Shown one piece after another: positions 53,271 through 60,830 of a stretch of DNA of 64,000 nt. This DNA comes from CAWEQW01 sp963811365 (lineage in GTDB: Bacteria > Actinomycetota > Actinomycetes > Propionibacteriales > Nocardioidaceae). The first letter of the stretch is position 1. Every line of letters starts with the position of its first letter. The DNA is taken from contig CAWEQW010000002.1 of the NCBI GenBank assembly GCA_963811365.1, positions 62,001 to 126,000 of the forward strand, in the 5' to 3' direction. The translations under genes and the position numbers were made by a program. Below the pieces are notes generated by a model, which saw nothing but the letters and a program-made list of their open reading frames with translations, did not search any database and was not told the DNA's origin.

Positions 53271-53328
53271 GAGTCAAGGACTCTCGTGACCCGAATCTCT
53301 GGGACTTTGTACGTTTTCGGACTAACCT
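53271..53328 (+). promoter_or_regulatory. Dyad and -10 box between GH3 and the ROK regulator
   Basis: GAGTC-AAG-GACTC at 53271-53283 is a short perfect dyad in the 190-base divergent region. TAACCT at 53323-53328 ends six bases before the ATG of the ROK regulator, so its transcript is probably leaderless. The dyad is a candidate binding site of the ROK regulator for both genes. Confidence 0.45.
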
Positions 53329-53334
53329 ACGACG

Positions 53335-54522
53335 ATGAGCTCAGGTGATCTGGAGTCGTTGCGGGGTCGGAACCGCCGGGCGGTCGTGGCTGCCGTGCAG
53401 CGCCACCCCCGGGCGAGCCGGGCCCAGGTGTCGCGGGCCACCGGACTGTCCACCACCACGGTGTCGACCCTGGTCGCAGAGCTGGTGGACGGCGGGGTGC
53501 TCGTCGAGCTGGGCACGATCCGAGGGGGAGGTGGTCGGCCGTCGGTCTCGCTCGGGATCGATCCCGGCGTCGGGGCGGTGGTCGGCATCCATCTGGGGCA
53601 CGGCGACCTCCGGGTGGTGGTGACCTCGTTGGACGGAGCCGTCCGTGCTGAGCAGCGCCACGTCATCGACGTCGACCATCAGCCTGCCCAGTCACTCGAT
53701 CGGGTCGCAGCCACCACCGCGAGCCTGCTGTCCGGACTCGACCTCGCACCCGATCGGGTGCTGGGCCTCGGGGTCGCCGTCTCGGCGCCGGTGCTCGAGT
53801 CACGCTCACTGGGCTCTCCGCCGATGCTGCTGGACTGGGGTGAGGTCGACGTCGTCGACCGGCTGCGCCGCGCGTCCCGGGCCCCGCTGCACCTGGGCAA
53901 CGACGCCACTCTGGGAGCGCTGGCCGAGTGGCGCCTCGGTGCCGGGGCCGGCGTCGACGACCTCGTCTACGTGATGCTCAGCGAAGGCGTCGGATCCGGG
54001 ATGGTTCTGGGCGGCCGGCTGCACGACGGCGCGTCCGGGACCGCCGGGGAGCTCGGCCACCTGCAGGTCGCGAGCGACGGACGGGTGTGCCGCTGCGGGG
54101 GACGCGGCTGCCTCGAGACCGTGGTCGGGAAGCGAGCGCTGGTCTCGGCCCTGGCCCACACCCGTGGCCCCGACTGCACGGCCGAGCACCTTCTCGACCT
54201 GGCCGAGCAGGGCGACCGCGGAGCGCTGCGGCTGCTCACCGACGCCGGGGAGGTCGTGGGAAGGGCGCTCGCCGGCGTGTGCACGATGGTCGACCCGGCT
54301 CTGGTGGTGCTGGGCGGCGATCTGGCCTCACGGCCGGGGGCCGGTGGTGCGCTGGTCCGGGCCGCCACAGGCGCGCTGTCCCAGGCGCTCCCCCCCGTCG
54401 CCAACCACGACGTCCGGGTCGTCCAGGCCTCGTTGGGATCGCGCGCCGAGGCGCTCGGGGCGGCGCTGCTCGCGGCCTCAAGGGCCGACGAGCAGCTCGC
54501 CGCGCTCGTGAGCGGCGGCTGA
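53335..54522 (+). CDS. ROK-family transcriptional regulator (NagC/XylR-like)
   Basis: 395 residues. N-terminal winged helix (AVVAAVQRHPRASRAQVSRA, GLSTTTVSTLVAELVDGGVL), then the ROK sugar-kinase-like domain with GVGSGMVLGGRLHDGASG, GELGHLQV and the zinc cysteines of CRCGGRGCLE. The phosphate-1 loop is changed (IDPGVGAVVGIHLG), so it senses sugars rather than phosphorylating them. It is divergent from the secreted GH3 gene and probably controls it in response to a xyloside, glucoside or similar sugar. It starts with ATG 53335 in leaderless style. Confidence 0.88.
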   Translation: MSSGDLESLRGRNRRAVVAAVQRHPRASRAQVSRATGLSTTTVSTLVAELVDGGVLVELGTIRGGGGRPSVSLGIDPGVGAVVGIHLGHGDLRVVVTSLDGAVRAEQRHVIDVDHQPAQSLDRVAATTASLLSGLDLAPDRVLGLGVAVSAPVLESRSLGSPPMLLDWGEVDVVDRLRRASRAPLHLGNDATLGALAEWRLGAGAGVDDLVYVMLSEGVGSGMVLGGRLHDGASGTAGELGHLQVASDGRVCRCGGRGCLETVVGKRALVSALAHTRGPDCTAEHLLDLAEQGDRGALRLLTDAGEVVGRALAGVCTMVDPALVVLGGDLASRPGAGGALVRAATGALSQALPPVANHDVRVVQASLGSRAEALGAALLAASRADEQLAALVSGG

Positions 54523-54535
54523 CGCCGCGGGTCGA

Positions 54536-55813
54536 TCAGGGAGCTGCGACGTACGGGATCGTCTGCGGGCCCTCGGGCAGCACGCACACGCGGCTCTGCG
54601 GGCCCGCAGCAGCAAGCTCGGCCGCGACCGCCTCCGCCACGTCGTCGACGGCGAACAGGTGGGCGGTGCGCAGGTCCGCGTCGGTCAGCCCGGCGGCGTG
54701 CACACCGACCCGGGCGCGGTCGAGCACCCGGGCGAGGATCTGTACCTGCCACTGGTCGGGCACGGTCCGGGGCCGCGCGGCGATCATGTCCAGCAGCGCC
54801 CGTGGTGTCGGCGCCGAGACGAGCACCTCCCGGAACGACCCGTGGTCGGGGAAGCCGTCGGAGCACTCGGCCGCGCAGATGATCAGCCCACCCGGGCGCA
54901 CCACGGTCGCCGCCGCCGACATGCCCTTCACCGCCTGGTACAGGTTCTGGTCGAGCGGGTAGCCGGAGTTCGTCGTGACCACCACGTCGAAGAGCCCGTC
55001 GACCGGGCACATCGCCGTGCGTCGCACGCTCTCGCGCGCCGCCGCGTGCATGGCCAGCACGTCGCCGCCGAACGCCGCCACCACCTGCTTCGCACCGTTG
55101 AGCGTCACGTCGAAGGCGAACTCCACGCCGGTCTCCTCGGCGATGGCGCGCACGTCGTCATGCACGGGGTTCCCCTCGCAGACCCCCCAGGTCGCGCGGT
55201 CGCTGCCGATGCGCCGGGCGTCGTGCAGTGCGAGCACGGTCTCGAGCCCGGCCAGCCCCGGCGCGACCAGCTTCGGCCCGCCGCTGAAGCCGGCGAAGAA
55301 GTGCGGCTCGACGAACCCGGTCGTGATCCGGACGTCGGCGCCCACCCAGTGCCGGTTCAGCCACACCGGTACGTCTGCCCCGTGCACGCCGCACCAGCGC
55401 AGGGACTCCGGGTCCCGAGCGTCGTGGTTGACGATCCGCATCGTGTCGACGATGTCGTCGCCGAGCATGCCCCGGAGCTCCGCGTCGGTGTTGCCACGGT
55501 GCGTGCCGGTGGCCACCAGCAGCGTGACGTCGTCGGGGGTGACGAGCCCGGTCAGCTCCGCGAGCAGCGCCTCGACCATCGCCCGGCGGGGCTGCGGCCG
55601 AGTCGCGTCACACAGCGAGACCGCCACCCGCTGGCCGCCCCGCACCCGGTCCCGCAGCGGCGGACCGGCTACCGGCTCGCGAAGCGCAGCGTGCAGCACG
55701 GCGCCGGGATCGCCGGCAGCGTCCTGATGCGTCGGCGCCACCACGGCCGTGCGGTCGTCGGGCAGGAGCACCTGCAGGCCGTCGCGACCGTACGCCAGCT
55801 CGACCTCAACCAT
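54536..55813 (-). CDS. larA: Nickel-dependent lactate racemase-like protein (LarA family)
   Basis: 425 residues, the usual length. Key residues of LarA are all present with an offset of three to the Lactobacillus enzyme: Asp69 and Arg72 (CDATRP), His105 (TGTHR), His171 (EPHFFAG), Lys181 (SGGPK), which anchors the nickel-pincer cofactor, and His197 (VLALHDARR). LarA homologues racemise or epimerise lactate and other 2-hydroxy acids, including sugar acids. The maturation genes larB, larC and larE are not in the window, so they must lie elsewhere. GAGGGC is before ATG 55813. It follows a fused relic of two L-fucose-pathway-like genes on the same strand, overlapping it by eight bases. Confidence 0.87.
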   Translation of the reverse strand: MVEVELAYGRDGLQVLLPDDRTAVVAPTHQDAAGDPGAVLHAALREPVAGPPLRDRVRGGQRVAVSLCDATRPQPRRAMVEALLAELTGLVTPDDVTLLVATGTHRGNTDAELRGMLGDDIVDTMRIVNHDARDPESLRWCGVHGADVPVWLNRHWVGADVRITTGFVEPHFFAGFSGGPKLVAPGLAGLETVLALHDARRIGSDRATWGVCEGNPVHDDVRAIAEETGVEFAFDVTLNGAKQVVAAFGGDVLAMHAAARESVRRTAMCPVDGLFDVVVTTNSGYPLDQNLYQAVKGMSAAATVVRPGGLIICAAECSDGFPDHGSFREVLVSAPTPRALLDMIAARPRTVPDQWQVQILARVLDRARVGVHAAGLTDADLRTAHLFAVDDVAEAVAAELAAAGPQSRVCVLPEGPQTIPYVAAP

Positions 55814-56197
55814 CGGTGCCCTCGGCGATCTCGTCCCAGGCGACCTCCGGGACGTCGTGGGTCGGGAGCTGCAGGGCCGAGGTCGCCTGGTCGGCGTTGC
55901 GCATCCCGCGGACCACCGACGCGACGGCCGGGCGGCGCAGCGGGAGCCGGAGCGCCGTGGCTGGCAACGTGGTGCCGTGCCGCTCGTAGGCATCGGCCAG
56001 TGCGGGCGCGCGAGCGGGGAGGTCCGGCGTCGCCGGGGCGCAGTCGAAGTGCGCCGCTTCCGGCGTGCGGTCGGCACCCGAGCAGCCGAGAGCGTGCTCG
56101 GTCACCGGGCCGAGGTCGTGCTGGGACCAGAGTGCCCGGTCCGCCTCGGTGAGCAGGCCGCTGAGCTTCACGGCCACATTGTCCAGCACCGGACGCG
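55806..56197 (-). pseudogene. Fused relic: amidohydrolase (L-fuconolactonase-like) and aldo/keto reductase (L-fucose dehydrogenase-like)
   Basis: The first half of the frame reads LDNVAVKLSGLLTEADRALW and LGPVTEHALGCSGADR, the C-terminal region of amidohydrolase-2 lactonases. It then continues without a break into FDCAPATPDLPARAPALADA and ERHGTTLPATALRLPLRRPA, the C-terminal region of a D-threo-aldose/L-fucose 1-dehydrogenase-type aldo/keto reductase. Both are incomplete, and the start is lost. These two enzymes neighbour each other in non-phosphorylating L-fucose catabolism, so one deletion could have fused them. Confidence 0.7.
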
Positions 56198-58099
56198 CCT
56201 GGTGCGCACCACGTCCGACGGTCCGACAGTCCGAGTGGCCGACCGTCGCGGCGCACCCGAGGGACACCCGCCCGACGTACAGCTCTGCCCCTGGCGAGGG
56301 GTCTGAGGACCGGAAAGCCGGGAGGTGTACGCCCGAACGGCCGCGGGCGGCATCCCGTCGCTCACCGACGACGGTTCCGCGAGCCGCCGTACGTACGCTC
56401 CGCCGGAGCCGACTCCCCGCGTGGACGGCTTCCACCACGCCTGGAACGACTCGAAGGGGACCTCGATCGTCACCCGGGAGGACTCGACGCGGACCAGGTC
56501 CGCCTCGCGCGCAAGCTCGGCAGCTGCGCGACGGTGCCGTCGAAGCTGCGGTCCGGGTACGGGAGCCCCTCGGCCGCTGCACGGCGTACGTCGACGGACG
56601 GGAGCCGGGCCCGTGCGGCCTCGACGAGCGCCCGCGCCAGCGCACCCGAGAAGCGACCGGTGAACAGGTCGTATGTGGCGGCGGCGTCCATGGCGGGGCT
56701 GCCCGCTGCTCAGACCAAGAGCGTGCCCGAAGCGGAACAGGTTCTCCGGGTCCACCTGCTGCTTGACCCGCAGCAGCCGGGCATGCACCTCGGGTCGCCA
56801 CGCGCGGCCGACCTGCTCGGGGGTTGCGGCGTCACCGAGCCAGTTCACCGGAACGGTCCCGGTGAGCCACGGGGAGAGGGCCGCGTGCACCGCGGCGCCG
56901 GCCCGGGGGACGAGCTGCTCCAGCTCAGGGGTGAGCATGCCCAGCGTGAGCAGCGAGAAGGCGCCCTCGCGACCGGAGACGGCGTTCGGAACCCGAGGCT
57001 GGCGGCCGAGAGCCCCTCCCATGAGCCGTAGCTCGACCATCGCCAACGGACTGCCGGACTCGGGGCCGGCGGTCTGCAGCAGGCGGTCGACTGCCTCGGC
57101 CGTCAGCGCGCTGAGGAGAGCGCCGCGCTCCCACGCGGGAAGCGGGTCCTGCGGATCCTGGTGGATGGCGTCGATCGCGGTCACGGGCAGCGCGCCGACG
57201 CCGGACAGCAGGACCTCGCCGGACTCGAGCATCGGGGCGAGGAGTGCGGCGCCCTCGGCCTCGCTGCCGTTGACGGAGAACCGCAGGTGCACCACGTACC
57301 TGCCGCGGATCGGCTCCGGAAGGGTCTCGACCGGCGGCAGCCGCAGCAGCGCGAGGGACGCACCGGCATGGTCGGGGAGGGTGGGCGCCCAGGCGCGGAA
57401 CGAGTGCAGCACGTCGCGGGCCGAGGTGGCGGAGAAGAACACCGCGCCTCCATAGACCTGGGCGACCGGCACCAGGTCGAGCCGGAGCGAGGTGACGATG
57501 CCGAAGTTCCCCTTGCCGCCGCAGATCGCCCAGAACAGGTCCGGCTCGCGCTGCTCGTCGACCCGGCGGACCCGGCCGTCGGCGGTGACCACCTCCAGAC
57601 TCCGGACCAGGTCGGCGCCGAAGCCGAACTGACGCGACAGCGGGCCGATTCCCCCGCCGACGCAGAACCCGACGACGCCGACCTGGGTGGAGGAGCCACC
57701 GACCCCCGCGAGGCCGTACGGCGCCGCCGCGGCCAGCAGGTCGCGCCATCGTGCGCCGGCACCCACGACGGCGGTCCGGTCTGCGGCGTCGATCTCGACG
57801 GAGGTCATCCGGGAGGTGGTGACGAGGACGGCGTCGCTGACCGGGCGCACCGGCCCGTGACCGGTCGCCTGCACAGCCACCGGGAGGCCGCGCTCGGCCG
57901 CCCAGCCGACCGCCGCAGCCACGTCGTCGGCACTCGTGGCGCCGACAACGAGGGCCGGCCGGTGGGTGACGGCCAGGTTGAACGTCGCCACCTCGGCGGC
58001 GACGCCCGGGTGGTCGCCGGGAAGGACGGGCCCCGCCACGCGTGCGCCGAGGTCGGCCACGTCGTCGTCGGCGATGACGGTCGGTTCGAGGGTGTGCAT
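56168..58099 (-). CDS. FAD-linked oxidoreductase (BBE/VAO type) with abnormal read-through C-terminus
   Basis: The frame is 643 residues, but the family usually has about 460. Residues 1 to about 465 are normal: PALVVGATSADDVAAAVGWA, the FAD-binding AVQATGHGPVRPV and VGVVGFCVGGGIGPLSRQFG, then FWAICGGKGNFGIVT, and the end WRPEVHARLLRVKQQVDPEN. Near 56700 the usual stop is absent, and the frame runs on through a broken methyltransferase into 56168. The first 465 residues probably still make an active flavoenzyme. GGAGG five bases upstream fixes ATG 58099. It is divergent from a LysR regulator. Confidence 0.75.
   Translation of the reverse strand: MHTLEPTVIADDDVADLGARVAGPVLPGDHPGVAAEVATFNLAVTHRPALVVGATSADDVAAAVGWAAERGLPVAVQATGHGPVRPVSDAVLVTTSRMTSVEIDAADRTAVVGAGARWRDLLAAAAPYGLAGVGGSSTQVGVVGFCVGGGIGPLSRQFGFGADLVRSLEVVTADGRVRRVDEQREPDLFWAICGGKGNFGIVTSLRLDLVPVAQVYGGAVFFSATSARDVLHSFRAWAPTLPDHAGASLALLRLPPVETLPEPIRGRYVVHLRFSVNGSEAEGAALLAPMLESGEVLLSGVGALPVTAIDAIHQDPQDPLPAWERGALLSALTAEAVDRLLQTAGPESGSPLAMVELRLMGGALGRQPRVPNAVSGREGAFSLLTLGMLTPELEQLVPRAGAAVHAALSPWLTGTVPVNWLGDAATPEQVGRAWRPEVHARLLRVKQQVDPENLFRFGHALGLSSGQPRHGRRRHIRPVHRSLLGCAGAGARRGRTGPAPVRRRTPCSGRGAPVPGPQLRRHRRAAAELAREADLVRVESSRVTIEVPFESFQAWWKPSTRGVGSGGAYVRRLAEPSSVSDGMPPAAVRAYTSRLSGPQTPRQGQSCTSGGCPSGAPRRSATRTVGPSDVVRTRRVRCWTMWP
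56310..56691 (-). pseudogene. SAM-dependent methyltransferase relic with internal deletions
   Basis: From ATG 56691 the frame gives DAAATYDLFTGRFSGALARA and VDVRRAAAEGLPYPDRSFDG, typical of a small methyltransferase, but the glycine-rich SAM loop between them is missing. Then another frame continues with FESFQAWWKPSTRGVGSGGA and PPAAVRAYTSRLSG, the C-terminal end of the same family. So two internal losses and one frame change have destroyed it. Its C-terminal part is in frame with the upstream FAD oxidoreductase. Confidence 0.65.
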
Positions 58100-58187
58100 G
58101 GCGACCTCCGGGTCGGCTGGTCCCGGACGGGTCTCCGGGGTGCGACCACGATGCGGCCGGGTCGTCCGCGCGATCCACGACTTGTTG

Positions 58188-58216
58188 CCTCACCGGCGTG
58201 AGGAAGCGCCTAACAT
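58188..58216. promoter_or_regulatory. Dyad and -10 box between the FAD oxidoreductase and LysR genes
   Basis: CCTCAC-CGGC-GTGAGG at 58188-58203 is a perfect 6-bp dyad in the 125-base divergent region, of the size bound by LysR-type dimers. TAACAT at 58211-58216 would be the -10 box for lysR and lies eight bases from its ATG. The arrangement suggests autorepression of lysR and control of the oxidoreductase from one site. Confidence 0.5.
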
Positions 58217-58224
58217 CGCAGGTC

Positions 58225-59139
58225 ATGGAGCTGCGCCAGCTGGGCTACTTCGTCGCCGTGGCGGAGGAGCGTCACTTCGGGCGGGCCGCCGCGCGGCTCC
58301 TGATCACCACCCCCTCGCTCAGCCAGCAGATCAAGGCGCTGGAGCGGGACCTCGGCGTACGGCTGTTCGACCGGACCTCCGCGGGCGCCGCGCTCACCGT
58401 GGCCGGGGAGGAGCTCCTCCCGCTGGCCCGGTCCACCCTCGACAGCGCCGCGCAGGTGCGCTCGGCGGCGCTGCGGGTCGCGCACGACCGGGCGACGGTC
58501 CTGCGGCTGGGGTTCCTCGCCTTCGCGCTCACCGCCGAGTCCAGGGGGCTGCTCACCGCCTTCGGGCGGGAGGCTCCCGACGTCACCGTGGAGCTGTGCC
58601 AGTACGAGTGGGACGACCCCTCGGCCGGGCTGCTCGCCGGCGAGACGGACGCCGCGCTCGTGCGCCCGCCGTTCACCGGGACGGACAGGCTGAAGCTGGT
58701 CGACCTGGCCCGTGAGCCCGTGCTCGCCCTGCTCTGGGAGGACCATCCGCTCGCCGGTGAGCCAGAGGTGGGGATGGCCAGGATCGCCGAGGAGCCCTTC
58801 CTGGAGGCCGGGGTCGTCACCGACCCGGTCTTCGCCGCCTTCTGGTACCTCCGCGCGCTGCGACCCGACGACGCGCCCCGGGTCCCGAGCAGGTCCGGCA
58901 CCGTGGAGGAGTGGCTCGCCGAGGTGTCGTTCGGGCGCGGGGTGAACCTCGTCCCGGCCGGGCTGGCCGCGCAGTACGCACGGCCGGGGCTCGCCTTCGT
59001 GCCGGTCTCCGACGCCCCCCGGTCGCGGCTGGCGCTGGCCTGGCGACCGGAGGACCCCTCGCCGGCGGTCCGGGCCCTGGCCGAGCTCGCCGTACGGCTG
59101 CGGACCGTGGGTCGCTCGCGGCGTGCCTCCCGTCGATAG
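58225..59139 (+). CDS. LysR-family transcriptional regulator
   Basis: 304 residues. The LysR helix-turn-helix is at the start (ELRQLGYFVAVAEERHFGRA, TTPSLSQQIKALERDLGVRL), followed by the two-lobed effector domain (VLRLGFLAFALTAESRGLLT, ALVRPPFTGTDRL). ATG 58225 begins the classical M-ELRQL motif. It is divergent from the FAD oxidoreductase, so that gene is the most likely target. The effector is probably an aromatic or other substrate of the oxidoreductase, an inference from position. Confidence 0.9.
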   Translation: MELRQLGYFVAVAEERHFGRAAARLLITTPSLSQQIKALERDLGVRLFDRTSAGAALTVAGEELLPLARSTLDSAAQVRSAALRVAHDRATVLRLGFLAFALTAESRGLLTAFGREAPDVTVELCQYEWDDPSAGLLAGETDAALVRPPFTGTDRLKLVDLAREPVLALLWEDHPLAGEPEVGMARIAEEPFLEAGVVTDPVFAAFWYLRALRPDDAPRVPSRSGTVEEWLAEVSFGRGVNLVPAGLAAQYARPGLAFVPVSDAPRSRLALAWRPEDPSPAVRALAELAVRLRTVGRSRRASRR

Positions 59140-59171
59140 CCCCCGCCGGCGTGCCCGGGCCACGTGCGCGA

Positions 59172-59552
59172 GTGGGGCTGTCGGGCACACTCGGCCGTGA
59201 CGACGACCCGCTCGACGCGTTGGTGCTCGTCGGGCCACCGACCTTCCCCGGCTGCCGGATCCGGGCCCGCGCCATCGCGATGTTCTGCATGACCGACGAG
59301 AAGGGGCCCGACGAGAAGCTGCTCTGCGTGCCTGCTCATGACCCCAGGTACGCCGGTGTCCGGGACATCGACGACATCCCCGACTTCGACCGGCGCGAGA
59401 TCACGCACTTCTTCGAGGTCTACAAGGACCTCGAGCCGGGCAAGTCGGTCGAGGGCTCTCACTGGGGAGGTCGGGAGGCCGCCTACGCCGAGATCGAGGC
59501 GTCCCGGAGGCGGGCGGAGAGCAGCCCGCGCTTCGGCCGGCTCTCGGGGTAG
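59172..59552 (+). pseudogene. ppa: Inorganic pyrophosphatase, 5'-truncated
   Basis: The frame contains most of a soluble family I pyrophosphatase: DDDPLDALVLVGPPTFPGC with the metal-binding DxxPLD motif, MTDEKGPDEKLLCVPA, DIDDIPDFDRREITHFFEVY and KDLEPGKSVEG. The first 50 residues (normally with KYE, and the ADYG region) are missing; the present start would be GTG 59172 in the middle of the fold. The loss includes active-site residues, so it is not active. Pyrophosphatase is one of the two best-known targets of fluoride, and it lies just before the fluoride riboswitch and crcB genes. Confidence 0.8.
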
Positions 59553-59582
59553 CGCCGGTGAACCGGTAAGGTGGGTTCCCGA

Positions 59583-59650
59583 TGGCGGTGGGGCTCGCCG
59601 ACAACCGCGGCGTACGCCGCCAACAGTCCCTACCTCACGAGGTAGGAGGC
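59583..59650 (+). promoter_or_regulatory. Fluoride (crcB-motif) riboswitch with anti-SD alternative hairpin
   Basis: The core folds like known fluoride riboswitches. Stem 1 is GGCG (59584-59587) with CGCC (59596-59599); the loop GTGGGGCT (59588-59595) pairs by its GGGGCT with AGTCCC (59625-59630) as a pseudoknot; stem 2 is GCGGC-GTAC-GCCGC (59607-59620) preceded by ACAACC and followed by CAACAG. Next comes a competing 7-bp hairpin CCTACCT-CACG-AGGTAGG (59629-59646), sharing two bases of the pseudoknot and covering part of the Shine-Dalgarno AGGAGG (59644-59649). Fluoride binding should free the ribosome site. TAAGGT at 59568-59573 may be the -10 box. Confidence 0.82.
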
Positions 59651-59653
59651 TGC

Positions 59654-59776
59654 GTGCACAGACCCGGCGACGTGCTCGTGGCGACGATCGACGGCCCGGA
59701 CGGGTTCGAGACGTTCGGTGAGCTCACCACCCTCCCGACCACCGGACACCCGGCCGTCGAGGAGGAGAGCCGGTGA
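59654..59776 (+). CDS. Short ORF (40 aa) directly under riboswitch control
   Basis: GTG 59654 is four bases after the AGGAGG that the riboswitch controls. The 40-residue product begins HRPGDVLVATIDGPDGFETF and ends VEEESR; it has no membrane helix. The stop overlaps the GTG of crcB (GTGA), so its translation would couple the riboswitch to crcB. A second Shine-Dalgarno-like GGAGGAG (59761-59767) serves crcB itself. It may be a leader peptide or a small functional protein; the sequence cannot tell. Confidence 0.6.
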   Translation: MHRPGDVLVATIDGPDGFETFGELTTLPTTGHPAVEEESR

Positions 59777-60456
59777 GAAACCGTCACGACGGCGCTGGAG
59801 CACGGCCCGCGCGCGGCTACGTGCGCGAGGAGGCGGCAGCCGACGGCGGCCGTGCGGCCGGTGACGCCGTGCACGACCTCCCCGTCGACCCCGACGCGGT
59901 CGAACCGGCGCCCCGACCCGATCGGAGGCGTGCGCCCGGGGTGCTCCGAGGACGGTGGGACATCCTGCTCGTCATCGCTGCCGGCGGCGCGCTGGGCAGC
60001 GTTGGGCGTTGGGCGGTGAGCACGGCCGTCCCGCACGACGCGGACGGGGTCCCGTGGGCGACCTGGGTCGAGAACGTCACGGGCGCGTTCGTCCTTGGAG
60101 CGCTGATGGTCCTCATCCTCGACGCCTGGCCCCCGAACCGCTACCTCCGGCCCTTCCTGGGAGTCGGCGTCCTGGGCGGCTATACGACCTTCTCCACCTA
60201 CATGCTCGACACCCGGACCCTGCTCGCCGAGGGCCAGGTGCCGATCGCGCTCGGGTACCTGTTCGGGACGCTGCTGACCGGCCTGTTCGCGGTGTGGGCC
60301 GGCATCGGTGCCGCCCGCGCGGGCGTGGGAGCCCTGGAGCACCGCCGCCGACACCGCCACCAGCAGCCTTCCGGCGGCCCCCGCGAATCGTCCGCCGGTC
60401 CACCGAACACCCATCGAGACCTCGATCGTGAGGACTCTTCCAGGAGCCGAGAATGA
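59773..60456 (+). CDS. crcB: CrcB/Fluc-type fluoride channel, first copy
   Basis: 227 residues. Hydrophilic N-terminal extension of about 58 residues, then four membrane helices with the Fluc signatures GGALGSVGRW, the pore Asn in WVENVTGAFVLGAL and the phenylalanine-box GVGVLGGYTTFSTYMLD. The C-terminal 40 residues are basic and polar. Fluc proteins are dual-topology fluoride channels that let fluoride out of the cell; paired genes often make a heterodimer. GTG start coupled to the 40-residue ORF; the stop overlaps the DUF190 start (ATGA). Confidence 0.9.
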   Translation: MRNRHDGAGARPARGYVREEAAADGGRAAGDAVHDLPVDPDAVEPAPRPDRRRAPGVLRGRWDILLVIAAGGALGSVGRWAVSTAVPHDADGVPWATWVENVTGAFVLGALMVLILDAWPPNRYLRPFLGVGVLGGYTTFSTYMLDTRTLLAEGQVPIALGYLFGTLLTGLFAVWAGIGAARAGVGALEHRRRHRHQQPSGGPRESSAGPPNTHRDLDREDSSRSRE

Positions 60457-60830
60457 CCCTTCGAGGACACGCCACCCGGCTGACCGTCTTCGTCAAGGAA
60501 GACGACCAGTGGCACCACCGCCCGCTCTACACCGAGATCGTGCACCGCGCCCACGAGGCGGGTCTCGCCGGGGCCAGCGTCTTCCGCGGTATCGAGGGCT
60601 ACGGCAAGTCCCAGCACATCCACACCAGTCGCATCCTGTCGCTGGCCGAGGACCTGCCCTGCTCGATCGTCATCGTCGACACCGAGGACAAGATCCGCGG
60701 CTTCCTCGCCGAGCTCGACGAGCTCGTCACCGAGGGCATGGTGATGGTCGACGAGGTGGAGGTCGTCAAGTACGTCACCCGGCGCGACGGCACGGGCGCC
60801 GGTCCCACGGCCGACGGGCAGCGCCCATGA
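60453..60830 (+). CDS. DUF190 family protein linked to fluoride channels
   Basis: 125 residues of the ferredoxin-like DUF190 family: TRLTVFVKEDDQWHHRPLYT, AHEAGLAGASVFRGIEGYGK and SIVIVDTEDKIRGFLAELDE. Resembles PII-like signal proteins in fold and length. Such genes frequently sit with crcB, as here, between the two copies and overlapping both by four bases. A role in sensing or modulating the channel is suspected but not shown. ATG 60453. Confidence 0.88.
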   Translation: MTLRGHATRLTVFVKEDDQWHHRPLYTEIVHRAHEAGLAGASVFRGIEGYGKSQHIHTSRILSLAEDLPCSIVIVDTEDKIRGFLAELDELVTEGMVMVDEVEVVKYVTRRDGTGAGPTADGQRP

